Below are positions 33,291 to 44,420 of a stretch of 64,000 bases of DNA, piece by piece; the first letter of the stretch is position 1; each line of letters begins with the position of its first letter. Location of the stretch: positions 39,820,575 to 39,884,574 of the forward strand of contig NC_062221.1 in the NCBI RefSeq assembly GCF_902686445.1, written 5' to 3'. This stretch comes from Sciurus carolinensis (lineage: Eukaryota; Chordata; Mammalia; Rodentia; Sciuridae). A program made the translations under genes and the position numbers. A model generated the notes under the pieces. The model searched no databases and was not told where the DNA came from. It was given only the letters and a program-made list of their open reading frames with translations.

Positions 33291-34679
33291 GATTAGCAAA
33301 TCTCTATTGTTTGTGATTATCTATCATTTTGTAAAGTGTGGACTGTGAGCTGAATGAGTTCTCAGTGCTTAGGACTTTCTATAAACAAACAAAACAGAAA
33401 CAGAAGCTGTAAATATAAGATATAGCACAGGAGAGTATTTAACACATAGCTGATCATCTGATCATTTGGGAAAATACATTACTGCCCCTAAGGATAACCC
33501 GCAAGCAAAAGTGACAGGGCAGGTCTTTGCCTGACAGGTTTTCTGTATATAACTAGACAGTTTTTATTTCGGGGCTGTCATTCTGGCACTGTTGACAATC
33601 ATCTCAAATAGTATAGAAGTTTGTCAGAGCAGCAGTTGACTATCCCTAATCTACTTGTTTGCTTTAAAAAAAAAAAAAATTTAAAGGTAAGAATTTACAT
33701 ATTCAAAAGGTAGTTTCTTGCTCTTTCCACAGCAAAGTGACATTTTCTCTTGCCTAACTCAACTTTAATGGAGTTATTATTAAGCAGATAGTAATAAAAT
33801 TTACATCATTTAAATTGGCAGGTGATATCAATAGATTATTTAAAAACAAGTGAGGAGAAAGATAAACTGCTCATTCTCTAAAATATTAATTTTAATAGTC
33901 ATGCTGTGTTATAATGCTTCCCTCCTAGTACTGCAAACCCCAGGAGAATATTTTATGATTGTCCTGAGAAATTTGGGATGAAAATCAATGGTTATTTAAA
34001 TTGTATTGGCAATTATGATACACGTATCGAATTGACTAGACAAAAACTTCCCTGACTCCTGGTCCAGTTTGGTTTTAGCGAGACTTGCTATTATCTGATT
34101 TTAAACACAGAAACACAAACATATATTATATAATCACTGGAATAAGATATTTAGGAAAATGAGTGGAACTGAATGATAGGACTCATAAAAAATGCTTCAC
34201 ACACACTTCCCAAAGACTGTGTGTGGCATTTTTAAAAAGGCCTGTATTTGAAGAAAAACATACAACATATCTCTAAATACCCTGGTATGGTGCTCACAGA
34301 ATTTTAAAACCTACTTACTCTGCATAATGAACTGTAAAAACACAGACGATACAAGGTAATATGTTTTACAGACAGGAGAGACCAAAAAGCTATTTCTAAA
34401 GATATTGGCTTTGTATAAATCCCATTGTTTCTAAGTCACAAACACACATACTTGGAGAAATTTTCTTTTTAAAAAGATTTTATTTCACTGGTAGAAAACC
34501 CTCTAGATTATGACTTATTCTGGTTAATGTTTTATGTGAATATGTGGGTTTTGTGGGGTTTTTGCTTCTTTCTGAGCAGTGTGTGTGGCACGGGGCGGGG
34601 GGCAGGGTGTGGCTTCACAGGCCCTCACACCCTTGGGAAAAGTGCCACCTCTGTGAAGGACATTGTAGCTTTCTATCAG

Positions 34680-35075
34680 GCCTTTTACCAAATAATCATA
34701 AAAGTGGTCCCAGATTTTTCTTTATCCTGACATTATTTCTAGTAGCAAAAGTACAAAATAGAAATAGCTTAAATATCCACCAAGGGGAGACTGATTAAAT
34801 CATTATATAACACATCTGTGGACTATTTTTAGACTGTTAGGATTCGTGTTTTTTGATGAATGTATACTGTCAGGAGAATTGACATTAAATGCTGTATATA
34901 GAGAATGATCCAAATTTGTAAGAACACATACCTGTGGAAAATTGTAGGAGAAAGGACAGCTGTTGTTAACAGTGGCTGTGGATGAGTATTTTTCTCCTGT
35001 ATACATGTCTGTCTTTTCCATATTTACTACATTATTACTTTTCCTTGGAAAAGTTGTTAATTTAAAAAGTAATAC
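34680..35075 (+). mobile_element. Old L1 (L1M-type) 3' fragment
   Basis: Reads agtagcaaaagtacaaaata, gaaatagcttaaatatccac, ggagactgattaaatcatta, a diverged version of the L1 text with "aaatgtccatcaatagg". No open frame. Confidence 0.6.
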
Positions 35076-35546
35076 GAGTGCACAATTTTTGTCATTATTG
35101 TCTGGTAACCTTCACTGTTCACATGACAGTGAATACCAGTCTCGTTGAACTTCCTTTTTTTTTTTTTTTTTTTTTTGACAAGAATTTGAATTTATTTATA
35201 TCTAATGAAGAAGAGACCAGAGTAAGGAAAATTAGTCAACATTTTTTTAAATTGATTGCTTTGTTCGAAATGGCAAACCATTGTTAATTAATCTTCCTGT
35301 TGATCTCATTACTAATGTCTCCCATTTCTTTATGCACCATATCCTGGTCATCTTTCTGAGTTCCAGAATCCTTTCTTTCCTGGCAACTTTCGCATTTGTA
35401 CATTTCCTTGAGCTCTGATCCTTTCACCTCACCTCTGAATATTACCAGCAGTACATTGAACATAACAAATGAACAACAAATGCTTGTTTCTTTGGATGAA
35501 AGTGCCATGAAAATGTCTCAAATTCTTATTTAAATTTGTTGTTTCT

Positions 35547-35548
<2 letters not shown>

Positions 35549-35578
<30 letters not shown>

Positions 35579-35612
35579 CAGTGCTGGGGATTGAACCCAG
35601 GGTCTTGTTAAG
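35549..35612 (-). repeat. Truncated ID-type SINE with long T-run
   Basis: A run of about 30 T is followed by cagtgctggggattgaaccc and agggtcttgtta, the complement of an ID 3' half with its poly-A tail. The 5' half is missing. Confidence 0.75.
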
Positions 35613-36739
35613 TATTCTTAAATAGATGCCTTGAACTTGCTTTTTTAATTGAAGTCCATTTTTATCATTTTGTTGCAAATATTGAGCACAGTCCATCAAT
35701 ACTACCAAAACTTAAAAAAAAAAAAACTAAAAAACCTTAGTAATATTTCCTCTAAACATTTGTTTCCTTTCCCTTTCTTCTGAAATTCAATTTTCTATCT
35801 TTTAGTCATTTCGTCCATATATTTCTGATTTTTGCCATGTTTTTCATGAACCCTAATAAAATAGGCCTCTGTACTACTAAAGTGGAGTAAGTGACAGAGA
35901 ATGGGGGAAGGATATGAGAAGGGAGATTCTAACAAATACCATGCTTTAAACATCACTAGATAAAACTTCATGGAAATCAGATTGACCACAGGTCTAAGTT
36001 CCCAGTGAAAAGCTGGTAAATATTTAACAACTGGCTCTCTGAAATATAAAAAAACCTGGATTGTACATTCGCCTATTTCCATGGTGTAATACTCCCTCCG
36101 TAGTCATTTTAAGCAACCAATGTGATGTCAGATGACTTGCAAAATCCCTGAAAATTTAGCAGTTGGTGTCCCAAGCTGGTAGTAATGGCTTCAGCAAACC
36201 ACTGGCTGAACGAACACTGTGTTTTGAGTACACAGAATGATTTGTCGACTTTTACTTTCTCCTTCAATATTAAGAAATGATTACTTTTCAGGTAGTGATT
36301 TTACATTTCTCTTTCTAAACAGCTAACTAGTTTGACCTTTCTGGTCAAATTAACCAGCAAATAGTTCCAACCAACAAAAATTTGGCTATTGGGCTAGTCT
36401 CTTTTATTTTTAAGAGAAAAATTCAATTGTTTGAACTCATGAGATTCAAAAAAAACAGACCAAAAAATGTTGAGTTGGAAACAGAGCCTCCTTTATCTTT
36501 TTCTCTGGAATTTGTGTAAAATTCTGATCTAAAGGGATCATTTGTTTTCCTTTAACAACCTATAAGCTACTTTCAACTTCTATCACTCCACAAACCATGG
36601 CTGGCATTTTCTTTATGACACATTGTTGTTGGAAAAAAAAAAAAAAAAAAGACAGTTACCTAAAGTAAAAGAAAAAGAGATTATATGTAAAATTAAACAA
36701 AAGAAGCAGATGAATAAAAAGAAAAACTTCAAGAAGAAC

Positions 36740-37150
36740 AATTAAAAGTCCTCAGTATCTCCAAAAACAAAGAAGTGAGATGCAACAAAAAGCTTCTCTC
36801 TCGCTGAAGCAATTGCAAATCTGATTTTTAAAGTTGCTGTAAAATAAATTGTATTTAAATAATACATCGCCCATCCTTTCCCGCAGTGAGATGCATTTCC
36901 CTTACCAATCTGGTTCTCAGCAGGCGGGCCAGCCTGATGAAGTATCAGCAAAATGTCAGCTCCCACAGAGAAGTGCGACAGAGGCGACACTGAAGCAGTG
37001 ACAGGCCTTTCAAGAAGCTATTGTGCAAATTCGGTTTTGAAATAGGGATGTGGTTGAGGACGGATGGATATGTCATTACCAAGGCGTTCATCTCCCCATC
37101 GTCAGGAGGCAGGGAAGGGAAGCCTGGAGCAGCTGATGTACAGACATTAA
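36740..37150. other. Candidate conserved noncoding element
   Basis: No repeat recognised. Balanced composition, with CpGs kept in an AT-rich setting (ctctcgctgaag, acatcgcccatc, tcccgcagtg, caggcgggcc, gtgcgacagaggcgacac, attcggttttg, gaggacggatgg, aaggcgttcat, catcgtcagg). Contains AT-rich homeodomain-like words (aaattgtatttaaataatac). Inferred regulatory element; conservation cannot be seen from one sequence. Confidence 0.4.
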
Positions 37151-37730
37151 GTTGAGGGGTGGTAGAGCTGGTCTGGGAGACTCATCTTTATATCTGTGTT
37201 TTCAAAAAGTTAATATTCAAATTAGCTTTCATTTTTAACACATAGCCATTGAATGCAGCCCATGAGCAGTCTCGCCCCTACTGGATGAGTGTCCATTAGA
37301 TCATTAAGAACAAAGTAAATCTTGTCATTGCTCTGTAACCCTTGTTGACTTAGGCTATCCACAAGAAAGTGACAACTCCATAGTACTAAGGGCGCATCAT
37401 CAACCTGCCCCTAGCCTCATGTTGACCACCGTCACATAGAACCTACCTCTGTGGTCATATGAGACACCACTGTGCTTCCAGAGATGACCCACATACTTCA
37501 CTCCAAGCACCACATACATTTAAAATGTGGTACCATTGTTCATTGTTCTCTCCTCTACTAAATATCTTTTCCTCCATTATAACTGCTGGTGAAATTTCTT
37601 CAAGGATTTTTATTTTTCAGTCATATGCAAACAAATCACATCATGAAATTCCTTTCTTCCATAACACCACTGATCATAGTGCCTGATAATTAGTTGTCTA
37701 TTTGTACATGATGAAGTCGGCCTATTATTC

Positions 37731-37749
37731 TTTTTTTTTTTTTTTTTTT
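37731..37749. repeat. T-run
   Basis: Homopolymer of 19 T, possibly the tail of a lost minus-strand retroelement. Confidence 0.8.
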
Positions 37750-38104
37750 GGTATTCTTCAGTTCTTTCTGTATATGGAATGCTCAATAAGATGAGCTGGA
37801 TCCAATTAAGAACATTCCTGACAACTTAGTAAAGAAGGTTGGGGTTTAAGTTTCATAGAAATAACCCACCAAATCCAAAGGAGACATGAGAAACATGGAG
37901 ATTATTGTACTTCTGAATATCATGTGTCCTACATTGAACTATTAGGCTTGTTAGAATGGTAAAAGGAGAAGGGAAGCTATAGCTTATGGCAGCACCACAG
38001 CTCCATTGGCCTCAACTTCCTTTCTTTAATTTCAGAAACTTTTTCAACATTTTAGAAAACTAACAAGAACAGACAATGGTGAAGTGTTTTTCTGTTTTGC
38101 TTTA

Positions 38105-38315
38105 TTCTGTTTTGTTTTGTACTAGGGATTTAACCTAAGGACACTTTACCACAGAGCTACATCTCCAGCCCCTTTTATTTATTTATTTATTTATTTTCAT
38201 TTTTGAGATGGGGGGTCTCACTAAGTTGCTGAGGCTGACTTTGAACTTGTGATCCTCATATCCCAGCCTCCTGAACTGCTGGGATTATAGGTGTGCACCA
38301 CTACACCCAGCTTGA
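38105..38315 (-). repeat. B1-dID composite SINE, minus strand
   Basis: The plus strand reads actagggatttaacctaagg, acagagctacatctccagcc, (TTTA)n, gatggggggtctcactaagt, tgaacttgtgatcctcatat, ctgggattataggtgtgcac. Both arms present, with the A-rich linker expanded to (ATTT)n. Confidence 0.85.
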
Positions 38316-38589
38316 GTTTTTATGTTTGCTTAGTTTTTCTCTCAAGATTCTTGACTTATTTCCTTCTATACACATTTTTAATGTATGCATTCTTTTCTTT
38401 AAAATAGTATAACCATCTTAGATAAATGAATAAATGTCTCTGGCTCTTAGTGTCTGTATATAAAAAGGAAAGTTTCAATTAGGTAATGATATATAATATA
38501 TAGTTCAATGTATAGTAAATAACAATATATGGTAAATATAAACATGTACAGCATAGTGATAATATATTACTCAAAGCTCTTGTTAAATG

Positions 38590-38770
38590 ATTTCCGACTC
38601 TGTTATTTATGGCTCTAAGGGTTTTCCATCAGATTTGTTGCTTAACCCTCAAAACAGGCACCTGAATTTGGTACCTCATTTTATGACTGAGGAATTCAAA
38701 TCAAGAAAACATTAAGTGACTTCCATGAAATAATATAATTAGTGATTCTGGACTAGAAAATCAGTAAAAC
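38590..38770 (-). repeat. MIR fragment, minus strand
   Basis: The plus strand reads aaccctcaaaacaggcacct, tggtacctcattttatgact, gaggaattcaaatcaagaaa, attaagtgacttccatgaaa, the complement of a MIR. Confidence 0.65.
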
Positions 38771-38820
38771 ACATACGGACATGACACATTTTTGCAATGA
38801 AATAATACTTGATATTGTAG

Positions 38821-39332
38821 CTACCTGCTTGGAAAATTTAGAGGAAGAGAAACATTTCCAAGAAAGTATCCCATAGAAAAACCAGAGTAGTCAAGAAGTT
38901 CAATGAATGTTGTTCTCTTTTGAACCCCACATTTGTAGGCTGCCAGAAGTTGACACAGTTCAGAGTATTGTTGGAATGTCAAGAGCCAAGATAGTGTGCT
39001 CAGCTTACTGACAGAGAGAGATCTGTTGTTTGTCTGTATGCAGCAAGCCCAACCTATTTCCAGAGCATAAATTGCTACTGTACCACACTGGTAATGGTAG
39101 TTCTCAGAGGGACTGTGATGCCAGCCAGTGTACCTGCCTGTCCAACCGCACCCAGACTGATGACAGATGCTGTAAATCAAGGGCTGATTATAAATTCTGT
39201 TCTTCATCTAACATAAATAACGACCTGAGTAATTTTCTCTACATTCTGCAGATGCTGAGTGGTCCCAATCCTCTTTGTTTTTATAGGACTTCCCAATCTT
39301 TACTGGGTTTAAAATTCTCTGTGTGTTGGTAA
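38821..39332. other. Stop-poor block with overlapping open frames on both strands; no gene assigned
   Basis: A 128-codon frame (38821-39207, minus) and a 100-codon frame (39030-39332, plus) overlap. Neither resembles a family I know, and neither has splice sites, a start context or coding-like composition. The block has no recognised repeat. Simplest reading: unique noncoding sequence that happens to lack stops. Confidence 0.3.
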
Positions 39333-39799
39333 ATATCATTGGCTAGCTGCCTCCAGTAATCCATGATTACTCTTGCTGCTGGCTTCCAGAATTCTGAGTT
39401 GAATATCTGGCAGAGTACAAAATAAGTTCTGAGTCATCCAGAAGTTTTACCCTCTAATACACACAACTTTCAGAGAAATATAGGCACAAACCCTTTGTGT
39501 GTTCTTAGTTGGTCTCATGGTCTACTGTGTCTTGCAATTTTTATCACTTGGGACTGAATATTTATTTTTAATTGTTTGGCTTGTATTCATTCTTGTGCTA
39601 CAATTCCTAAGTATGCAAATATATAAAGACCAGTCCGACATTAGAGGAAACTACTTTCTCTCTAATTTGATTTTTCTTTCACCGTTGTTGCTGCTGTGTC
39701 TAAATATCATTGTTTCTTTTGCAAGCAGAGATTTTTAAAAGGTCCATATGGTGGTGAATTTTGCAGAATGTGTTGGAGATGAATAGGTCTCAGGTCATA

Positions 39800-40150
39800 G
39801 TACTCATTAAGGTTCAATTTTGTTATTGTCTCTTGAGACTTCTATATACAAGTAGTTTTCTCAGTGCTATATGGAATAGTAAAACAGATAAGACATCTTC
39901 TTACCCTCAAATAATTTATGCACTATTTAGTGAATAAGAAAGGTATATAAATCACTAATTTTAATTGTACTGTAAAAGAGGATAAGATAATAGATGTGTA
40001 ATAGAAGGCTATGATTAATCCCACTAGGAGGATATCTGAAGTCTTTCTTGGAAAGGTAGGATATCAGCTAAATTATAAAGGGTGGGTAAAAAACCTTGAA
40101 GGGTGAGCAAGTATGAAATCCATCTCAGGTAGGGCTATTCGTATTAGCAC
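39800..40150 (+). repeat. Ancient interspersed repeat (same class as at 5.6 kb)
   Basis: Reads ttttctcagtgctatatgga, catcttcttaccctcaaata, ggtaggatatcagctaaatt. Same phrase order as the other copies. Diverged, family not named. Confidence 0.35.
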
Positions 40151-40420
40151 AGACCAATTGGTGTGAAATAATACATATTAGAGTAAGATAGGATTTAGGT
40201 TTCAGTGTGTTGATAATTTAAGGAAATATGAAGGAAAATATAAAGTTTTTGAGAAATAAATGAATATTACTTCAAGTTGTATTGTGCAGGCTGTTCTTGT
40301 GTATCTGTTCTACCCAGCTTCCATGTGGGTTCATTTTTCTCTACTTCTGAATGAATATCCAGAAAGATACCAAGACTTTTCTAATAATTCTCAATCATGA
40401 TTGTGTAATTAAAAAGCATA

Positions 40421-40625
40421 GTTCTAGCCAGGTGCAGTGGTGCATGCCTGTAATCCTAGTGGCTCTGGAGGGGGCCAAGGCAGGAGGATTAAGAGTTCAA
40501 AGTCAGCCTCAGCAAAAGAGAGGTGCCAAGCAACTCAGTGAGACCCTGTCACTAAGTAAAATACAAAATTGGGCTGGGGATGTGGTTCAGTGGTCGAGTG
40601 CACCTGAGTTTAATCCCTGGTACAA
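40421..40625 (+). repeat. B1-dID composite SINE, near full length
   Basis: Reads agccaggtgcagtggtgcat, gcctgtaatcctagtggctc, gaggattaagagttcaaagt, cagcctcagcaaaagagagg, ctcagtgagaccctgtcact, gggctggggatgtggttcag. Best-preserved B1-dID here; its tail opens into the AT tract that follows. The 98-codon frame over it is not a gene. Confidence 0.92.
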
Positions 40626-40887
40626 AAATATATATATATTTTTTTAAATATATATATTTTATAAAAATATATAAATATATAAATATATTTAAATATACAT
40701 AAAATATATTTTATATATTTTTGTATTTTATATATTTATATTTTTAATTTATATTTATTTTTAAAATATATAAATAAATATATATTTATATATAAAAATA
40801 TATTTTTTAATATATTTTTAAAATATATAACACATATATTTTAAAAATATATTAAAAAATATATATATTTATAAATAAAATATATAT
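40626..40887. repeat. Long A/T-only low-complexity tract
   Basis: About 260 bp almost without G or C, made of tata, atttt and aaaata words with many inverted complementary pieces. It appears to have grown from the 3' tail of the adjacent B1-dID. Strongly fold-back prone. Confidence 0.9.
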
Positions 40888-41495
40888 TGTTCTATTGCTG
40901 CAGAAGGAGCCTGCTGTGTTAGCCTGAGACAACTCTGGAGGTCACTGCTCTGGATCCTTGCGGTCTTGCTTGACAGGATTCCAGGCAAGACAGGAGACTT
41001 AGTAAAAGAATGGCAGTTTATTACAAGGAAGAAGAAAATGGGTAAAGGGGACATTCACAAGGGAGAGAGTGGGTCCTTTCAGAGAGGAGGACAAGTCAGG
41101 GATTTTTAAGGATTTCTGGGTCTCATTTTTCTTGAGTCAATTTCTCATACTCCTTAAACTGTTTATTGCCCTTTGAATAGCTCCCAGCAAACTTTTTTTG
41201 TGAGGGTCTGAGATGTCGTGGTCTCAAGGAGTGTTTGGGGTGGTTTTGACATAATTTCAGTGATAAGGGAGCATCCTGATCACCTGGAAGGGTGGGACAC
41301 AATCTTGAAACTATTTTTTTTTTTCTTAAGGGGATTTAATTAATTATGGCTGGGGGAGATTTTGACATACCAGGTCCTGGTCTTTACCAGTCCATGGCTG
41401 ACTACCTACCTAACACTCTGTGATCAAAACTTCAATTTCTAATCTAACTTAAAGCTTATTCCTTGGCTAGTGCATGCCCAACACCAGCTCAGAGA
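40888..41495 (-). mobile_element. ERV1-like solo LTR, minus strand (left border good, right border approximate)
   Basis: Read on the minus strand it has a retroviral LTR layout: a U3-like part, a pyrimidine-rich segment ending in ctctctcccttgtgaatg, then cttgtaataaactgccattc with the AATAAA signal (plus-strand tttatt at 41017-41022), then a U5-like part with tctcctgtcttgcctggaat and a terminal ca-type end near 40888. No gag, pol or env is seen beside it, so it is taken as a solo LTR fossil. Confidence 0.6.
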
Positions 41496-41889
41496 GGGAA
41501 GATAAAGGGTGGGCTTCTTTGCTCTCTCCTTCCCCTGCATTGTTCTTCTACCCCTTGTAAGAGGGCTGGCCTCTGGCCAACAGGAAAGGTGCTCCTTTAT
41601 TCTCCGGTTGGCAGGATCGTTACTCTGTAGTCTCTCCTCTCAAATGAAGGTTATGTACCAGCTCATGGGTCTCCCAGTTTCCAGAAGGCATATACCAAGT
41701 TCTCAAAGTGGTTTTCTCAAAACCCTCTGCACCTGGCTTAAGGCAAGAGGAACGTACTCTGTGGAGAGCAGAGAAGGAAGGTAGCAATCCTTTGATAACT
41801 GAAGGATGCTATCTGGCCTGATAATGAACATCTGCACCTAGGGGCCAGACTGCCTCACCTCTTACCCTGGCTTCTCTACTTCAGCTATC

Positions 41890-42030
41890 TGTTTCATTAG
41901 GTGAATACTTAATTTGTCTTAGTTTCCTTACCCATAAAATAGGACTATTAAAGGACTTACCAGATTCTCATAAAGATCAAATAGGCTAATATACGTTGTA
42001 CCCTTGGAAGGGCATTGAGTGCATAGTCTA
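41890..42030 (+). repeat. MIR fragment
   Basis: Reads tcttagtttccttacccata, aaataggactattaaaggac, tctcataaagatcaaatagg. Core and 3' part of a MIR. Confidence 0.65.
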
Positions 42031-44120
42031 CACACAAAAAATAAAAAGAAAGTAGCTGAAAAGCCAAGAATCACAATACTAGATTAGCACTTCTTAGCAA
42101 GACCCAAATAAACTGTCACACATTAAGTCTTTTCTGCAAATCTGGGTCCAAAAATAATTCATTTTGTATCCTGCCTTCTAGTCATTACTTTTAAAATCCT
42201 TATAGTAATCTCTTGAAGTAGTACTATAGGGACATCATTTCCAGATAAGGGAAATGTGGCACAGGGAGGCTACTTGGGATGTAAGTAAGAAAGTTGTGAT
42301 TGAAACACAACAGTTTAATTCCAATGACTAATCTTAACTATTACAAAATATTACCTCTCAAAAAAAAATCCTATACATTCAGAGAGAGAGAAAAAACAAA
42401 GTTTAATGAATACATCCAGAAGATGAAAAATGACAAAAGCGTTAAACCATACAACAGAGAAGGCAATGCTATGGACCAAAAATGAAAAAGAGTTGGCAAA
42501 TTTAGTTTGAGTTATGCTTAACAGGACATACATACTTTCTTGGAAAATCAGAACCTAAGAATCCAAAAGAAAAAGCAAAAGTAGAAGTATGAGTTTGAGA
42601 ACTATCCACATGGAGATGGGCTTGATGAGATGACTAAGTGGAAAATCTAAAGGGAAGTCAAGAGGACTCAGTAAGTTCCTAAATTTGAAATGATGCTCAG
42701 AAAGGGAGACCAGTGAATGAAACTAAGATTGATTTAGAGTAGAAGAAACTAAAAGCTAAATTTGGCTTGCAGGTATGTTATAAATGGCAAGCAAATTCCT
42801 TTTAAATAGGTGATTCACTATTTTAAGATCAGAAGATGTATGAACACTGGGCTACATTCCTGGTTGGGCGAGAATAACTCCTTTCAACCAGCTGTTCAGA
42901 TGTGGTGGACACACTCCAGGTGGGGTAGTCTTGGGCACTCTGGCAGATTCACAGGCAGAGACTCCCCTGCTGCCTCCTATGTGTTACCTGGTCCCTGGGA
43001 CCGTGCTTGTGGCTTCTGCTTTAGGAAAAGGGAAGAGGAAATAGAAAACTCAGAAATGTAATTCCAGAGAAGAAAGCTTTTCCAGAAAAATCTACAATCA
43101 CAGTCTCACATACTGCTTTAAAAAAAAAAAAGAGAGAGAAGAAAAAAATGAAGGACAAGTGAAGAATTTTAGATTTAGTACATAGTAATTTTTGAAAAAC
43201 ACAACAAAAAACAATACTCAGTGAAAAGAACATGAAATGCAGGTTGAGATTAAAGAATTAATGGAAAGTGGAGAGATAAAAATAGCATCAATTGACTACC
43301 CTTCCAGAAAGTTTGATAGTGAAGGATAAAAATGGTGGATTCCTTTTTCCTCCACCAACAGAATGCTTAAAATCTTTTCTCTCCAATTTAGAATATCTGT
43401 CCTGGTCATCAACATACATCACTTATCTACTGATGAATCTTACTCAGTCTAAATCTCTCTTGTTATAGAAGGTCATCATAGAAGGAAGATTTCAGAAGCC
43501 ATGAAAATTATTAGTGCTGAAATAAAATCAAATATTCAGAAATTTGTTTCCACATGAACCTTGTCAAGAAAATATTAAAATAATTCTACTGATGAATATT
43601 TCTAGAAATAATTTTCAACCCATTGAACTTTTCTCCTCTTGTCAAATTTAATATATCCATCCACCGTCTCATCCCCCCCAATATACACACTTATCATATT
43701 TACATTAGGTATTCTAAATAACAACTTTTGGTAATTTTAATATCACTAAAATTAAGGAATACCTTACAACTGATAGCACTATATCTCTATATTTATAATT
43801 TTTCTAATATAGTCCGTTTTCATAATACCTTGAAGGAAAGTGTTTATGACTACATTACAAATAATTTCAATCTCCTGGGCCCAGAGGGAGATAGAATGTG
43901 AGGGAAAAATCAGTTGAAATATATGTATTTAATCAATTTTCAAACAGTTTGAAGTGGCTCAATTTTAAATGCCTGATTGATCATAGTAGTTATTTTCAAG
44001 TTGAAATAAATAACTGCTTGTTGGCTTCAGAGACAATAGTGATCCTCAGTCTGAGATATCTGTATTTGCTATTTTTTCTATAATAAAAATGACAGGTCCA
44101 AGAAACTGGAAAAAAAAAAA
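42031..44120. other. Noncoding stretch, little to assign
   Basis: A MIR-like minus-strand scrap may lie at about 42190-42290 (cagataagggaaatgtggca). A-runs occur at 43119-43130 and 44109-44125. No exon is seen. Confidence 0.4.
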
Positions 44121-44420
44121 AAAAAGAGGCTTCTGCTATTTTAAGATGCTGTCGATCTTACTAACTGTGTTTTTGTGCCATCATTAATCAATTGTCTGAA
44201 TACGGAGAAGGAAGGGAAGGAAGCCTGCAGACCACTTAATGTGCCTTCCTTTAGCACAGTGGAAAAGAGCTAGGCTTCCTGCTTGTCTACCTTTGTGAGA
44301 GTAGCCACATAATTAATGTGTTTTGGAAGCTCACCCTGCAACTTTTCAAATCTTGAAGAAGGAGCTCTGCAATGTCGTTGAAATTGCTGATGTATTCCCT
44401 CAGGGATAATGTGTGTTAGC
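44120..44420. other. Candidate conserved noncoding element
   Basis: No repeat recognised. Holds two homeodomain-like TAAT clusters (cattaatcaattg at about 44183-44195 and cataattaatgtg at about 44308-44320), about 125 bp apart, within a balanced-composition block. Inferred only. Confidence 0.3.

Larger units (their letters stand above)
33310..36740. other. Downstream flank; no gene seen
   Basis: Apart from the repeats listed separately (old L1 at 34.68-35.07 kb, T-run at 35156-35176, T-run plus ID remnant at 35549-35612, A-run at 36632-36649) I see no exon. The open frames here are short and lack splice or start context. Confidence 0.5.

Noticed and set aside
38821..39332. Overlapping 128- and 100-codon frames as an antisense gene pair
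   Set aside because: No homology, start context, splice sites or poly(A) signal; chance lack of stops is enough.
40351..40647. 98-codon frame as a protein
   Set aside because: It lies on a B1-dID SINE.
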